NCBI GenBank assembly: GCA_036560485.1
Contig: DATBRC010000023.1
Span: 1 to 64,000 of the forward strand
DNA length: 64,000 nucleotides
Origin: DATBRC01 sp036560485
GTDB taxonomy: Bacteria; Pseudomonadota; Gammaproteobacteria; Burkholderiales; Burkholderiaceae_D
Direction: 5' to 3'
In this document: piece after piece, positions 1 to 7,372 of the stretch
Numbering within the stretch: the first letter of the stretch is position 1
Layout of the letters: each line of letters starts with the position of its first letter
The notes under the pieces: model-generated
What the model was told of the DNA's origin: nothing
Database searches by the model: none
What the model saw: only the letters and a program-made list of their open reading frames with translations
Made by a program: the position numbers and the translations under genes

Positions 1-7
1 GACGCCG

Positions 8-34
8 CTATCGGCACTTTTCAGCCGTTCGAAA
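8..34 (+). repeat. CGGCAC-type intergenic repeat, copy 1
   Basis: This 27-bp stretch recurs at 418-444 with about 24 of 27 identical bases (both begin CTATCGGCACTTTTC). It lies just inside the left edge of the window, so it probably follows a gene outside the window, as copy 2 follows the gene at 143-382. Function unknown. Confidence 0.6.
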
Positions 35-57
35 TTGCACTCCAAACCGGACATGGC

Positions 58-75
58 ATCCCATATTCATGGGAT
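58..75. promoter_or_regulatory. 18-bp palindrome ATCCCAT..ATGGGAT, copy 1
   Basis: The sequence ATCCCATATTCATGGGAT is a near-perfect inverted repeat. It ends 67 bp upstream of the start codon at 143, and a TATACT hexamer follows at 88-93. Two sister copies lie at 2415-2432 and 3285-3302, also upstream of genes. This fits an operator, or a structural boundary of a gene unit; which of these it is cannot be told from sequence alone. Confidence 0.55.
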
Positions 76-142
76 TTCAAAGCGCGCTATACTCACCTAA
101 ACTGTCAGAAACCATGCTCACAAAAGCGATTCGCAACAAGAA

Positions 143-382
143 ATGAATGTCAGCCACCGGAAATTTCTTCTTAGATGGAGGGTCGCCTTTCTTATCTGCG
201 CCATTTTAGTTCTGCTATATTTTGCTGCAGGCGTTTTTCTACGGTTCATGGAAAAGAAATGTTCTGAAAAATGTTTTGCCAAAGGCGGCTTATCGTATGC
301 ATTCGTTGTTCCAGATACCATAGGAAGACGTCATCCCGTCTCTGCCTGTAGGTGCATCAAAGCTGAGAATAAAATAGATTGA
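143..382 (+). CDS. small single-pass membrane protein, unknown
   Basis: This 79-residue protein is not recognised. It has a basic N-terminus (about residues 1-12) followed by one hydrophobic segment at roughly residues 13-33, so it is probably anchored in the inner membrane with its C-terminus outside. The tail holds four cysteines (CSEKC near 40 and CRC near 70), which suggests disulfides or metal binding. The start was chosen at the ATG preceded by AACAAGAA, a weak ribosome site. It sits between a palindrome (58-75) and a CGGCAC repeat (418-444), an arrangement shared with other small genes here. Coding status is moderately sure. Confidence 0.5.
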   Translation: MNVSHRKFLLRWRVAFLICAILVLLYFAAGVFLRFMEKKCSEKCFAKGGLSYAFVVPDTIGRRHPVSACRCIKAENKID

Positions 383-417
383 TATAAGTAGCGAGCGCAG
401 AAATTCGAGAATGTTCA

Positions 418-444
418 CTATCGGCACTTTTCGGCCATACGAAA
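418..444 (+). repeat. CGGCAC-type intergenic repeat, copy 2
   Basis: Second copy of the 27-bp repeat seen at 8-34, starting 36 bp after the stop codon of the 79-residue gene. Shorter matches to its CGGCAC core lie between other genes at 992-997, 2369-2374, 3023-3028 and 3030-3035. Confidence 0.6.
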
Positions 445-540
445 CTATTCTCGTTAGCGGCTAATGACGACGATTTTTTTGCACTCACCCGTGCCCAATC
501 GGAATTTGGCGAGACATATTCGTTATAGGTAAGGAGCACC

Positions 541-954
541 ATGAGCTTTACAGTCGATTTGGTATTAACTGATGTTCCTACAGATGATAGAGCTGCGTGG
601 AAATATATACAGGAACTCCGCGAAGAATATTACGAAGACAAAACAGGGGCGCACGAGAAACTTATCAAGCTGCATGAAGCTCTCACGAAAAAATATCCAT
701 GCCTTTGCAGCTTTGCTGATGATGACCCCGAAATGGAAGATAGTCCTTGGGCTGATGGACCTATGCTGGGAAATTTCGCAAGCAAAATGGGGATGCTAGC
801 AATTGTCTATTCGAGGGTTGATGAAGTTTTTCCATTCATTCTGGAAAATGCACTTGCTTTGAACATCATCGTTGCCGATGGCCAGAGCGAAAAATTATAT
901 CGTCCTGGGGATCCCGACAAGACAGGCAAAAAGCCATGGTGGAAGTTGTGGTAG
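541..954 (+). CDS. hypothetical acidic protein
   Basis: A 137-residue soluble acidic protein that is not recognised. The ATG follows a strong ribosome site, AAGGAG, at a spacing of about 5 bases, so translation is likely real. The middle has an acidic DDDPEMED stretch near residues 60-67, and the end is Trp/Lys-rich (KKPWWKLW). No membrane segment or signal peptide is visible. Size, composition and company (an Imm22-like gene next door) resemble small immunity-type proteins, but no family can be assigned. It is a single-gene unit with non-coding repeats on both sides. Confidence 0.6.
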   Translation: MSFTVDLVLTDVPTDDRAAWKYIQELREEYYEDKTGAHEKLIKLHEALTKKYPCLCSFADDDPEMEDSPWADGPMLGNFASKMGMLAIVYSRVDEVFPFILENALALNIIVADGQSEKLYRPGDPDKTGKKPWWKLW

Positions 955-1119
955 CAGTAGCAATCATCGCAGTCTGCTGACCGTCAAAAATCGGCACCAA
1001 GCGGACAAATAACAATGTCGCCGTAAGCAGCCAATCAATGACTAGCAGCAAAAATAAATGGACGCGGGCGCTCTGCGCCTGTCATCCCTACATTAGATTT
1101 ACTATCCTCACTCTCCCAT

Positions 1120-1503
1120 ATGGCTAATACAGAAACCTCTCATTTCTATCTCGGTCAAGTACACGACAAAGAACGTTTTTCCGCATTGTTAGCTGAAAAC
1201 TACGATAGAGACGATGATGAACCAGTCGCGGAGTTTTACCGTTCGCAAGGTAAAATATTTTGTGACCATGACTTTTTAGAGTTTGGGATAAGAGAGACGG
1301 AATCGTCTCTCCAGGAATTTTTCAAGCCATATTCTTATTCTGATCACTGGTCAGACACGGTGTGCCGCGCAGCAAAAGAAATGAACCTTGAGGACGCTAA
1401 CGCGCTTATTTTTATTTCGAAGTCGCAAATTTCGTCCCCTTGTTCTGTGCAGGATGCAGGGTTCAACCTCTATTACATTGGCGCATATGAGTATCCCATT
1501 TAA
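1120..1503 (+). CDS. Imm22-like immunity protein
   Basis: A 127-residue protein resembling the Imm22 family of small immunity proteins, which are predicted to neutralise polymorphic toxins. The resemblance is in the N-terminal strand pattern (FYLGQV then a predicted helix), the acidic centre, the motif around DHDFLEFG (near 50-57), and the C-terminal hydrophobic strand FNLYYIGAYEY. This is pattern recognition, not a search. No toxin gene is visible next to it, so it would be an orphan immunity gene. No good ribosome site precedes the ATG. A possible degenerate attC lies just downstream (1513-1558), which suggests it arrived as a cassette. Confidence 0.55.
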   Translation: MANTETSHFYLGQVHDKERFSALLAENYDRDDDEPVAEFYRSQGKIFCDHDFLEFGIRETESSLQEFFKPYSYSDHWSDTVCRAAKEMNLEDANALIFISKSQISSPCSVQDAGFNLYYIGAYEYPI

Positions 1504-1512
1504 CAAAACAGA

Positions 1513-1558
1513 ATCTAACCCATCGCTTGTCGCTACCGCATTCCTGCGTCGGTTAGCT
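1513..1558 (+). other. attC-like core-site pair (degenerate)
   Basis: ATCTAAC at 1513-1519 and GTTAGCT at 1552-1558 match the R'' (RYYYAAC) and R' (GTTRRRY-like) boxes of integron attC sites and pair with each other, as does part of the interior (CCATCGC with GCGTCGG). The span of 46 bp is shorter than usual attC sites (about 55 bp and up), so this may be a decayed site or chance. The next gene starts 17 bp after it, as in cassettes. Confidence 0.3.
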
Positions 1559-1574
1559 CAGTGTTGATGTGAAC

Positions 1575-2219
1575 ATGAAAAAATATTTTTATCACCGAGT
1601 TTTCTCAGGCCGGGACGCTAGAAATACCGTTGGCGGCCAGTGCATTTTACCGGCAGGTGTAGGTATGCCTTGCTGCCGGCTTTGTGGCAAAGAGATGGTC
1701 CTCTTTTTCCAGTTTGACCTACCTGAGTTCATAAGTCCCATGTTTAAACCAGGCAGCCATCTATCAATCTTCATGTGCCCGCAACATAACGAGATACCGA
1801 GCTTTGAGTCCTATACAAAGTTGCCTTTGCATTATTGGGAGGCAGGTGACGGTCACTGGCAGGCATTCATGACTTTACCAGGAAGCGAACAAGTAGTAAC
1901 CCCAACGAAGCAATATCTCAAGCCAGCTGAGCTTAAATTGTCAGAACAGCCGCAGAAAAGTGATTGGGTATTTGCAGTAGGAGGTGAGCCAGAATGGCTC
2001 CAGGATGAAGAGAGCTTTGTTTGCAGTTGCGGCGCTCCTATGCACTTCATTTGCCAGCTTAGTGATGGGCATGAGTTTCCTAAATTAGATGAGGCACCTG
2101 AACAGCCGGACTCTTCATCCTATGATGATTACGTTCTCTTCCTCGGGAATGAAGTTTACATATTTGCGTGTGAAAGCCAATGTGACCCACGGGCGGTATG
2201 GGCCACAGTTCAAAATTAA
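1575..2219 (+). CDS. DUF1963/YwqG-like protein
   Basis: A protein of about 214 residues resembling the DUF1963 (YwqG-like) family, proteins of unknown biochemical role often found with toxin-immunity genes. The supporting pattern is a CRLCGKEM motif (near 33-40), then FFQFDLPEF, the acidic-aromatic middle, a second Cys pair (CSCGAPMHFICQL) and the final strand before FACESQCDP. The cysteines could bind zinc. The ATG at 1575 is preferred over an in-frame GTG six bases upstream; neither has a good ribosome site. It lies just after an attC-like pair. Confidence 0.5.
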   Translation: MKKYFYHRVFSGRDARNTVGGQCILPAGVGMPCCRLCGKEMVLFFQFDLPEFISPMFKPGSHLSIFMCPQHNEIPSFESYTKLPLHYWEAGDGHWQAFMTLPGSEQVVTPTKQYLKPAELKLSEQPQKSDWVFAVGGEPEWLQDEESFVCSCGAPMHFICQLSDGHEFPKLDEAPEQPDSSSYDDYVLFLGNEVYIFACESQCDPRAVWATVQN

Positions 2220-2489
2220 GCCTCAAAGATGGCAAATCACCGCAATTCAGTAGTAGATAATGGTGGCGTGCCGACATAGACTGACTGATTGCTTTTCAAA
2301 ATGGCTCTGAGGGCTTAGAGCACCGAGTTGAAAAAATGTGATTGCTGCAGGTACAATCAGGCGGTACTCGGCACGAAACCGCCATTCAATCCGCTCCTCA
2401 ATTGCAGCCATTGCCTCCCATAAATATGGGATAGGCAGCCAAACAATAATCTTCTACACTGGCCGATACTTAACAACTCGAAGAACCTT
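2220..2489. other. intergenic stretch with repeat motifs
   Basis: No open frame of note. It contains a CGGCAC core at 2369-2374 inside a small inverted repeat (GGCGGTACTCGG with CCGCC), and the palindrome at 2415-2432. A TACACT hexamer at 2455-2460 could be a -10 box for the gene at 2490. Confidence 0.4.
2415..2432. promoter_or_regulatory. 18-bp palindrome, copy 2
   Basis: CTCCCATAAATATGGGAT matches 58-75 and 3285-3302 and lies inside a wider inverted repeat (TGCCT..AGGCA). It ends 57 bp upstream of the start codon at 2490. Confidence 0.55.
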
Positions 2490-2999
2490 ATGACCCCTCA
2501 ACAAATTGTTGGCTTGGCGGTTCGACTTTTTTCGGTCTGGCTTGTCTTTATCGCGCTTCAGTTAATCGGCACCGCTATGAATCTCAGCAGCCAGCCAGGG
2601 ATTGCGCCCAGCAATTTCGGTTTCATAGCAGCTGCAGTTATGTTTGGAATAGCCATTGCGCTCTGGTTCTTTCCGATGTTCTTAGCACACAAGCTTATTC
2701 CCCGAACTCAATTTGACAACGTGTTGCGCGTTCCGGCCAACGAGGCTGCGATGGTCGCGTGTGTTGTTCTGGGCCTTTGGCTTTTTACCGTTCATATTCT
2801 CCCGTCACTAAGTTACTATATATCGTTGGCGATACTCGTCAATGCTGATGGAACGCCAATAGGCAAGTCAAAAGAGTTCACTTTTTTGCGTCTTGGTCCT
2901 CTAGTCATTGAGTTAGCGTTTGCAGCGATACTTTGTTTCAAGGCACATGCAATCTCCAAGTTCTTTACAACAGAGCGGACACCTCCAGAGATGGAATGA
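2490..2999 (+). CDS. four-helix membrane protein, unknown
   Basis: A 169-residue protein with four strongly hydrophobic segments, at about residues 5-30, 42-70, 87-117 and 130-157, and short loops. It is therefore an integral inner-membrane protein. No catalytic or transport motif is visible and the family is not recognised. The ATG is used as start; an A-rich GAAGAA stretch upstream is a weak ribosome site. Upstream lies the second copy of the ATCCCAT palindrome, and 24 bp after the stop comes another CGGCAC motif, so the gene has the same surroundings as the 79-residue gene at 143. Confidence 0.6.
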   Translation: MTPQQIVGLAVRLFSVWLVFIALQLIGTAMNLSSQPGIAPSNFGFIAAAVMFGIAIALWFFPMFLAHKLIPRTQFDNVLRVPANEAAMVACVVLGLWLFTVHILPSLSYYISLAILVNADGTPIGKSKEFTFLRLGPLVIELAFAAILCFKAHAISKFFTTERTPPEME

Positions 3000-3382
3000 C
3001 CATTTTTTTGAAATGACTTTGCCGGCACTCGGCACATACCTGACATTAGTACTTATTCCACAAAACGGACAAAGAGATGGAAAATTCAATTTAATCATAA
3101 TCCCAAAAATAGTGAAAAATTGTTAAATCTTAGAGATTACCTAAAACGCGAATATCCCAAGATATGCGATACAGAGCGCACTGATTCAAGAGCGACGCAG
3201 CTATAGTAGCAAGGCGACAATGTCGATTTTTAACATCAACGGCTGATCTCAAAACAAGCTGCCAGCGAGTTTGAATCACAAGGCATCCCATATATATGGG
3301 ATTGCTAATCAACCAATAATCCGATTTAATCCGCTCTCTAATCGCCATAATCGGCTTGAACTCCAACATTTTTTGATCCAAT
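3000..3382. other. 383-bp intergenic region
   Basis: No convincing gene. It holds tandem CGGCAC motifs (3023-3035), an AT-rich middle, and the perfect palindrome at 3285-3302. A TTTAAT hexamer at 3325-3330 stands 34 bp from the palindrome centre, the same distance as TACACT in copy 2. Confidence 0.4.
3285..3302. promoter_or_regulatory. 18-bp perfect palindrome, copy 3
   Basis: ATCCCATATATATGGGAT is a perfect palindrome, 80 bp upstream of the lipoprotein start codon at 3383. It is the best-preserved of the three copies. Confidence 0.6.
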
Positions 3383-4585
3383 ATGAAAATTCGATTCTCG
3401 ATCCTCCCGTCAATATCCCTAGCGCTCTTACTCTTACTGGCGGGCTGTGGAGGGGGCGGTGGAGGTGGAAGTTCATCAGGTGGAACATTGACAGTTTCGA
3501 TCAACTACTCCAGTGATGCTTATCTCTTTCATTTTTCAAGCATTGTTCCAACACTTACAGGGTTCCAAGGTCATGCGCCAAACTGTTCTTTGGCTTCAGG
3601 AACACTCCCACAGGGGATGACACTTAATAGTGATTGCTCAATCACTGGTATACCGACACAGTTAGGTGTGTTCAATATTGTGGTGCACATTGGAGCATCC
3701 GGCGTTAGTAACCAAATTGACTGGAGTGTTGGGTTTGCAGTTTTTGGCCCTTCTGTGGTGTATAACTTTGCTAATTCATATACCGTCGGTGACGTATTCG
3801 ACATTTCACCGTTGAATGTATTCTGGACGCCGTTGGGAAATGAAACGGTCACATATTCAATTGTCACTGGATCACTCCCTCCAGGCTTGATATTAGATGC
3901 TAATACTGGCCGTATCCATGGCGCAATTACTGCAGCAGGTAGCTATAGCTTTAAAGTTATGGCATCGGCGAGCAACGGTGTGAATACTGCTACAACTACG
4001 CAGCAGTTCACAAATAATTTTACTGCTGGACTTCCAACAGTTGATTACAGTAGTCCGACCCCTTGGACAAGCCAGGCATTTACAGCGACTCCTAATCTTC
4101 CATTGGCAGGCGCGACCTATCAATTTTCGATGTCGAATCATAACGGTGCAAATAACGTTTTGCCACCGGGACTTGCATTAGATTCAAACACAGGAATTAT
4201 TTCTGGGACACCCACGACAATCGTTTCAGGAAATTATGGAATAGCTGTTCAGGTCAGCAGTAATGGCGCGGTTTTCACGACCTATACCACTTTATCGCTC
4301 AATATAAATTCGCCCGTTTATATTTTTTACCCGGGAGGTGGTGGAACACCGTATGTGAATACTCCATCAATTCATTTGAATAGTCCGACGCCTGTTCCAG
4401 GAGCCACTTATTTTTTCACCATCCCACAGGGAATGACTTTGCCATCAGGACTGAGTTTGAATCCAACAACAGGGGTTATTTCAGGAACGCCGACGGGAGG
4501 TGGTGGCAGTTCATCGTTGTCAATAAATGTAGTTATAACTAATAACGGCATATCATTTCCATATACCGCATTAGTGGTATATTAA
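3383..4585 (+). CDS. putative-Ig lipoprotein, surface protein
   Basis: A 400-residue exported lipoprotein. The N-terminus has a basic start, a hydrophobic core and a lipobox LLAGC, with the lipidated cysteine near residue 22, followed by a Gly/Ser-rich linker. The remainder is built of about four repeats of the putative Ig-like (He_PIG) type. These are marked by phrases such as LPPGLILDANTGRIHG, LPPGLALDSNTGIISGTP and LPSGLSLNPTTGVISGTP, roughly 90-100 residues apart. Such modules are seen in bacterial surface proteins and adhesins; ligand unknown. A perfect palindrome precedes the gene and a rho-independent terminator follows it, so it is probably transcribed alone. Confidence 0.8.
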   Translation: MKIRFSILPSISLALLLLLAGCGGGGGGGSSSGGTLTVSINYSSDAYLFHFSSIVPTLTGFQGHAPNCSLASGTLPQGMTLNSDCSITGIPTQLGVFNIVVHIGASGVSNQIDWSVGFAVFGPSVVYNFANSYTVGDVFDISPLNVFWTPLGNETVTYSIVTGSLPPGLILDANTGRIHGAITAAGSYSFKVMASASNGVNTATTTQQFTNNFTAGLPTVDYSSPTPWTSQAFTATPNLPLAGATYQFSMSNHNGANNVLPPGLALDSNTGIISGTPTTIVSGNYGIAVQVSSNGAVFTTYTTLSLNINSPVYIFYPGGGGTPYVNTPSIHLNSPTPVPGATYFFTIPQGMTLPSGLSLNPTTGVISGTPTGGGGSSSLSINVVITNNGISFPYTALVVY

Positions 4586-4640
4586 AAATTCTTATCAAGC
4601 TCGTAAAAATTAATGTATGCAGCGAATTACGAAGCTTCAT

Positions 4641-4673
4641 AAACAAAATGCCACCTTCGGGTGGTTTTTGTTT
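4641..4673 (+). terminator. rho-independent terminator
   Basis: The stem CCACC-TTCG-GGTGG is extended by AAACAAAA pairing with TTTTTGTTT, giving a T-rich 3' side. It lies 56 bp after the lipoprotein stop codon. Confidence 0.8.
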
Positions 4674-5152
4674 ACAACAGTCTATGAATATCGAATTAGC
4701 GAAATGCGGGGGGGCAGGTAATACTTTGCTCGTTATGGATGAACCTGGCAGCTTCGATTAAATTCTAAGCCTCCAGCAAGGGTACGTTTATCGCGAGATC
4801 AAATCATAATTGAGTGGCCGCTTTTTAGAAATCGACTGGCCGGTATGGGCACCGATCTGCCCTTGGGTGGACATTGATGACCGGCCGCAACCAGTCTGAA
4901 GCTGTCGGTGAGACACCGTCACCTCACTTTCAAAAACGGACCGGATTGCTGACATTCGCCTATGACTCCAATTTTCTCCAAAGTAACAAGGGGTTCTTGA
5001 AACGTACAATGCTTGGTGCTGATATGTTATAAATTGGCATTCATTGTTACCTTGTTGTATTGCGTGGTTTGTCGTTTTTGTTAATCGCGTGTTAAATCGC
5101 AATGTATGGCTAAGGCCAAGAATTCATGCGGGTTTCGGGAGGGTTTTACTAT
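4674..5152. other. non-coding stretch left of the cassette array
   Basis: In an ordinary integron the integrase gene would lie here, divergent from the array. No integrase reading frame or recognisable integrase motif was found on either strand. The stretch contains a run of G (near 4708) and one member of a diverged repeat pair (4887-4927). It ends in the 16-bp repeat CGTGTTAAATCGCAAT at 5088-5103, which recurs at 5153-5168. Confidence 0.5.
4887..4927 (+). repeat. diverged repeat A flanking the array
   Basis: This 41-bp segment (core GCTGTCGGTGAGAC, then CCTCAC) is about 70 percent identical to 8190-8230. The two copies bracket the cassette array. Similar sequences are, from memory, scattered in many proteobacterial genomes; I cannot confirm this here. 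Confidence 0.45.
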
Positions 5153-5212
5153 CGTGTTAAATCGCAATCGCCCATGTTATGTCGCAGTTTTGCGATTTAT
5201 AACAAGTTAGAT
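5153..5212 (+). other. attI-like: attI-like integron recombination site
   Basis: The right end AACAAGTTAGAT resembles the core of class 1 attI (AACAAAGTTAGAT), with the crossover expected inside GTTAGAT at 5206-5212. Upstream are repeats beginning GTTAAAT (5156) and GTTATGT (5176), each followed by CGCA. They are 20 bp apart, and the second is 30 bp from the core. In class 1 attI the integrase-binding direct repeats are 19 bp apart and 32 bp from the core. A further repeat copy lies at 5088-5103. The layout therefore fits attI, but the integrase gene that normally adjoins it is missing. Confidence 0.55.
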
Positions 5213-5220
5213 TTTTCTTG

Positions 5221-5721
5221 ATGAACTCTAAATTTTACAAATTGATGACCGCCTTGAGAGACGCAACTCGAGAGCACTATGGTCGGCTGGTGGCTGGTTC
5301 GCCGAGCGAGCAGTTCTATGGATATTGCTTGTATACGAATGACGATGTTTCAAGTATCGGACCAGTAGCGAACCGGGAAAGCGCATTGCAAGTTGACCCA
5401 AACCACGGCACATACAACTATTACCGTTTTGGTCCTCAAGAATGGAGTGATTGGGACGACTTCGGGCTCTTTGAAGACGCCAACCAGATACTCAAGTCAC
5501 TTTATGAAGGGATGGATTTCGATAATTTTAGAGCCGGTTCTCTGCAGGCGGCATTGCAAGCATTAACGGAATTGGAAGCAGAAGGTCTCTTTGGACCACG
5601 AAGCGATAGTAGATACGTTACGTTATGGCTTTCCGATTCAAGCGACGCAATAATGTCACATGCGGTGAAAGCGCTAAACAATGAACCTGTTTATGAACGT
5701 TATGCTGCCGAGTACGCGTAA
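5221..5721 (+). CDS. DUF4303-like protein (first cassette)
   Basis: A 166-residue soluble protein resembling the DUF4303 family, found with polymorphic-toxin immunity genes. The pattern is an N-terminal helix (FYKLMTALRDATREHYG), then YGYCLYTNDD with a following variable loop, an acidic WSDWDDF stretch near 77-83, and a C-terminal helix pair. The ATG at 5221 is used. A TTG three bases upstream is in frame, but ATG is likelier. It is the attI-proximal cassette, so any promoter upstream of 5200 would drive it best. Family assignment is by eye. Confidence 0.65.
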   Translation: MNSKFYKLMTALRDATREHYGRLVAGSPSEQFYGYCLYTNDDVSSIGPVANRESALQVDPNHGTYNYYRFGPQEWSDWDDFGLFEDANQILKSLYEGMDFDNFRAGSLQAALQALTELEAEGLFGPRSDSRYVTLWLSDSSDAIMSHAVKALNNEPVYERYAAEYA

Positions 5722-5724
5722 AAA

Positions 5725-5781
5725 ACCTAACTCGCCGTTGCACACCGACGCTTTCAGCGGCGGTGAACTCAGTCGTTAAAA
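5725..5781 (+). other. attC: attC site 1
   Basis: ACCTAAC (5725-5731) to GTTAAAA (5775-5781), 57 bp. The interior halves pair (CACCGACGC with GCGGCGGTG). The next start codon follows immediately at 5782. Confidence 0.8.
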
Positions 5782-6246
5782 ATGCCTCTCAATCTACATC
5801 AGGAAACAGTGACGTTTGACCGAGTGTTTGACATTGTTCGCGACGGACGAGACGCTGATAGGGAGCCAAGTACGCTGTTTAGTTTTCAATCTGGTAATAG
5901 ATGTGAATATGGTGTGGCAGTGCCTGGCGAACCTGAAATATTCGATGGGATGACAGTTACCGCGATTCTCGGTACAGCTGGAAACTGGCAAACTTTGATG
6001 GGCTGGGTTAATCACGCTACAGGTGAGCTAACCTGCAAGGCGAGCAGCATATTCGCAGTATTTGTCGCTATTCCATTTGTCATCGCAGCTCTTACCTTGA
6101 TTAAGACGCATGCGTTTGCAGGTGGCGTCATGCTTTTATTTTCTTCAGCGCTTATGTTTTGGACGGTACGGGAAACATATCGCCGGGAGCAAGTTCGATC
6201 GAAACTTGAAGAATTGGTAAATCAGACTTTAAATAAGCGAAAGTAG
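5782..6246 (+). CDS. hypothetical protein with central membrane pair
   Basis: A 154-residue unknown protein. The first 90 residues are soluble. Two hydrophobic segments follow, at about residues 90-107 and 110-130, and then a basic amphipathic tail (RREQVRSKLEELVNQTLNKRK). The shape suggests a membrane-anchored protein with an N-terminal sensor or binding domain; no family is recognised. The ATG abuts the core site of the preceding attC, so no ribosome site of its own fits in between except inside attC 1. Translation may depend on read-through from upstream or a leaderless-like start. Confidence 0.65.
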   Translation: MPLNLHQETVTFDRVFDIVRDGRDADREPSTLFSFQSGNRCEYGVAVPGEPEIFDGMTVTAILGTAGNWQTLMGWVNHATGELTCKASSIFAVFVAIPFVIAALTLIKTHAFAGGVMLLFSSALMFWTVRETYRREQVRSKLEELVNQTLNKRK

Positions 6247-6273
6247 AGAACATTGAAAATGTATACGGTTATT

Positions 6274-6330
6274 TTTAACTTGTCGTTCGACACCGCCGCA
6301 CAAATGCGCTGGTCAACTCTGCGTTAGATT
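6274..6330 (+). other. attC: attC site 2
   Basis: TTTTAAC (6274-6280) to GTTAGAT (6324-6330), 57 bp. GTTCGACACCG pairs with GCTGGTCAAC with a few unpaired bases, as usual for attC. Confidence 0.8.
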
Positions 6331-6345
6331 CTTAAGGAGATAGAC

Positions 6346-6816
6346 TTGAAACTTCCATTATTTTTGGCATCGACCATCGTTGCCGCCCTATTTTTCATTG
6401 CTAATCCTCAGGTTGCTATGGCGGCAGACGCGCCAAAGATAGCATTTTCGACGAAGTTCGGTGGCGTGGATTTTCTCTTTACGGAGGAAGTTGATCGACA
6501 TGCGCAGGCTGACGGAAGCAATTTTCAATCAGCTATTCGTGAAGTTGGTTTTGAATTGATCTCGGGGGTCGGTAATGCTGCCAAGGCTACGCCAGGCGTA
6601 CAGGCACTGTTAATTGATAGAATTAAATTCAAAGAATCTAAATCCCTAGTGGTTCTTGGTTTGATCGCGGACGGTAAATTTTTGTCCCTGAATTTCAACG
6701 GCAAGCCACAGAGCACAGCGCTAGAAAAATTCATGAGTGGCCTGGAACAAAATCACGTTACCTCGCTACGTTCGGCCGACACTGCAGGTGTCGAATTATT
6801 TATCTCGTCGAAATGA
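6346..6816 (+). CDS. exported hypothetical protein
   Basis: A 156-residue protein with a clear signal peptide (hydrophobic residues about 4-22, cleavage expected after AMA near residue 26), so a mature periplasmic or secreted protein of about 130 residues. The start is TTG at 6346, chosen because AAGGAG lies six bases upstream and the signal peptide begins there. The mature part has alternating strands and a helix and no recognised motif or cysteines. It is the only cassette in the array with both a strong ribosome site and an export signal, which suggests it carries its own translation signals. Confidence 0.7.
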   Translation: MKLPLFLASTIVAALFFIANPQVAMAADAPKIAFSTKFGGVDFLFTEEVDRHAQADGSNFQSAIREVGFELISGVGNAAKATPGVQALLIDRIKFKESKSLVVLGLIADGKFLSLNFNGKPQSTALEKFMSGLEQNHVTSLRSADTAGVELFISSK

Positions 6817-6820
6817 AGGA

Positions 6821-6910
6821 ACCTAACAGGACGGTCGACACGGAGTCGCCGATGACGACTTCACTTTTATTTACACCTATGGCGGCGACCCCGTCACCTC
6901 GACGTTAGCT
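6821..6910 (+). other. attC: attC site 3
   Basis: ACCTAAC (6821-6827) to GTTAGCT (6904-6910), 90 bp. Strong pairing of ACGGAGTCGCC with GGCGACCCCGT, plus GGTCGACA with part of CACCTCGAC. It is the longest site of the array. Confidence 0.85.
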
Positions 6911-6923
6911 ATAAGGCAAACAT

Positions 6924-7307
6924 ATGGCAAAAGAGAATATTGAAAAGTTAAATGCGCTTTTATCCGAATGGGATGGGTGTGTAGCTTCAATCAATTCAAT
7001 GCTTCTTCCCGATGAACAACATTTCGTAATCTCTATCGTAAGGCCGGGCAGCGTCTTGTTAGAACATTTAAAAGGAATAGGCTGCGTAGGGGTAACATTA
7101 TTTTGTTGTGGCTTTATTTCTGGGCCGACGATATGGGCACATTGCAAGCTTCGCAGCCGCAAAGCTATCTTCAAAAATGAATATTGGTCTCCTGGAGAAG
7201 ACATCAATGGTTATGAGTTATTCGATGAAGAGGCTAAATTTACTATGCATTGTTATGACAACATTCGTTATGGTAATGAAGGGGCATATGTCCGCGATCC
7301 TTCTTAA
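6924..7307 (+). CDS. hypothetical cassette protein
   Basis: A 127-residue protein, not recognised. The first 55 residues look helical (KENIEKLNALLSEWDG then a strand-rich part). Residues about 58-72 are hydrophobic (GCVGVTLFCCGFISG), either a buried core or one membrane segment. The end is acidic and Tyr-rich. The ATG lies 14 bp after the upstream core site, with AAGG nearby as ribosome site. The context is the fourth cassette of the array. Confidence 0.6.
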   Translation: MAKENIEKLNALLSEWDGCVASINSMLLPDEQHFVISIVRPGSVLLEHLKGIGCVGVTLFCCGFISGPTIWAHCKLRSRKAIFKNEYWSPGEDINGYELFDEEAKFTMHCYDNIRYGNEGAYVRDPS

Positions 7308-7312
7308 ATTAA

Positions 7313-7366
7313 AGCTAACATGACATTGGACTCAGACAGTTCTGCTGGTCAATTTAATCGTTAGGC
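7313..7366 (+). other. attC: attC site 4
   Basis: AGCTAAC (7313-7319) to GTTAGGC (7360-7366), 54 bp. ATTGGACTCAGACAG pairs with CTGCTGGTCAAT. The next start codon is 7 bp downstream. Confidence 0.8.
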
Positions 7367-7372
7367 GACTCT

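Noticed and set aside
1004..1105. Possible attC between the genes at 541 and 1120
   Set aside because: AAATAAC and a CATTAGAT box can be found, but the right box lacks GTT and the interior does not pair well.
4788..5102. 104-residue minus-strand frame, considered as an integrase remnant
   Set aside because: No integrase motif (no RHSFATH-like box or catalytic Arg/His/Tyr pattern) is visible and the sequence overlaps a dispersed repeat.
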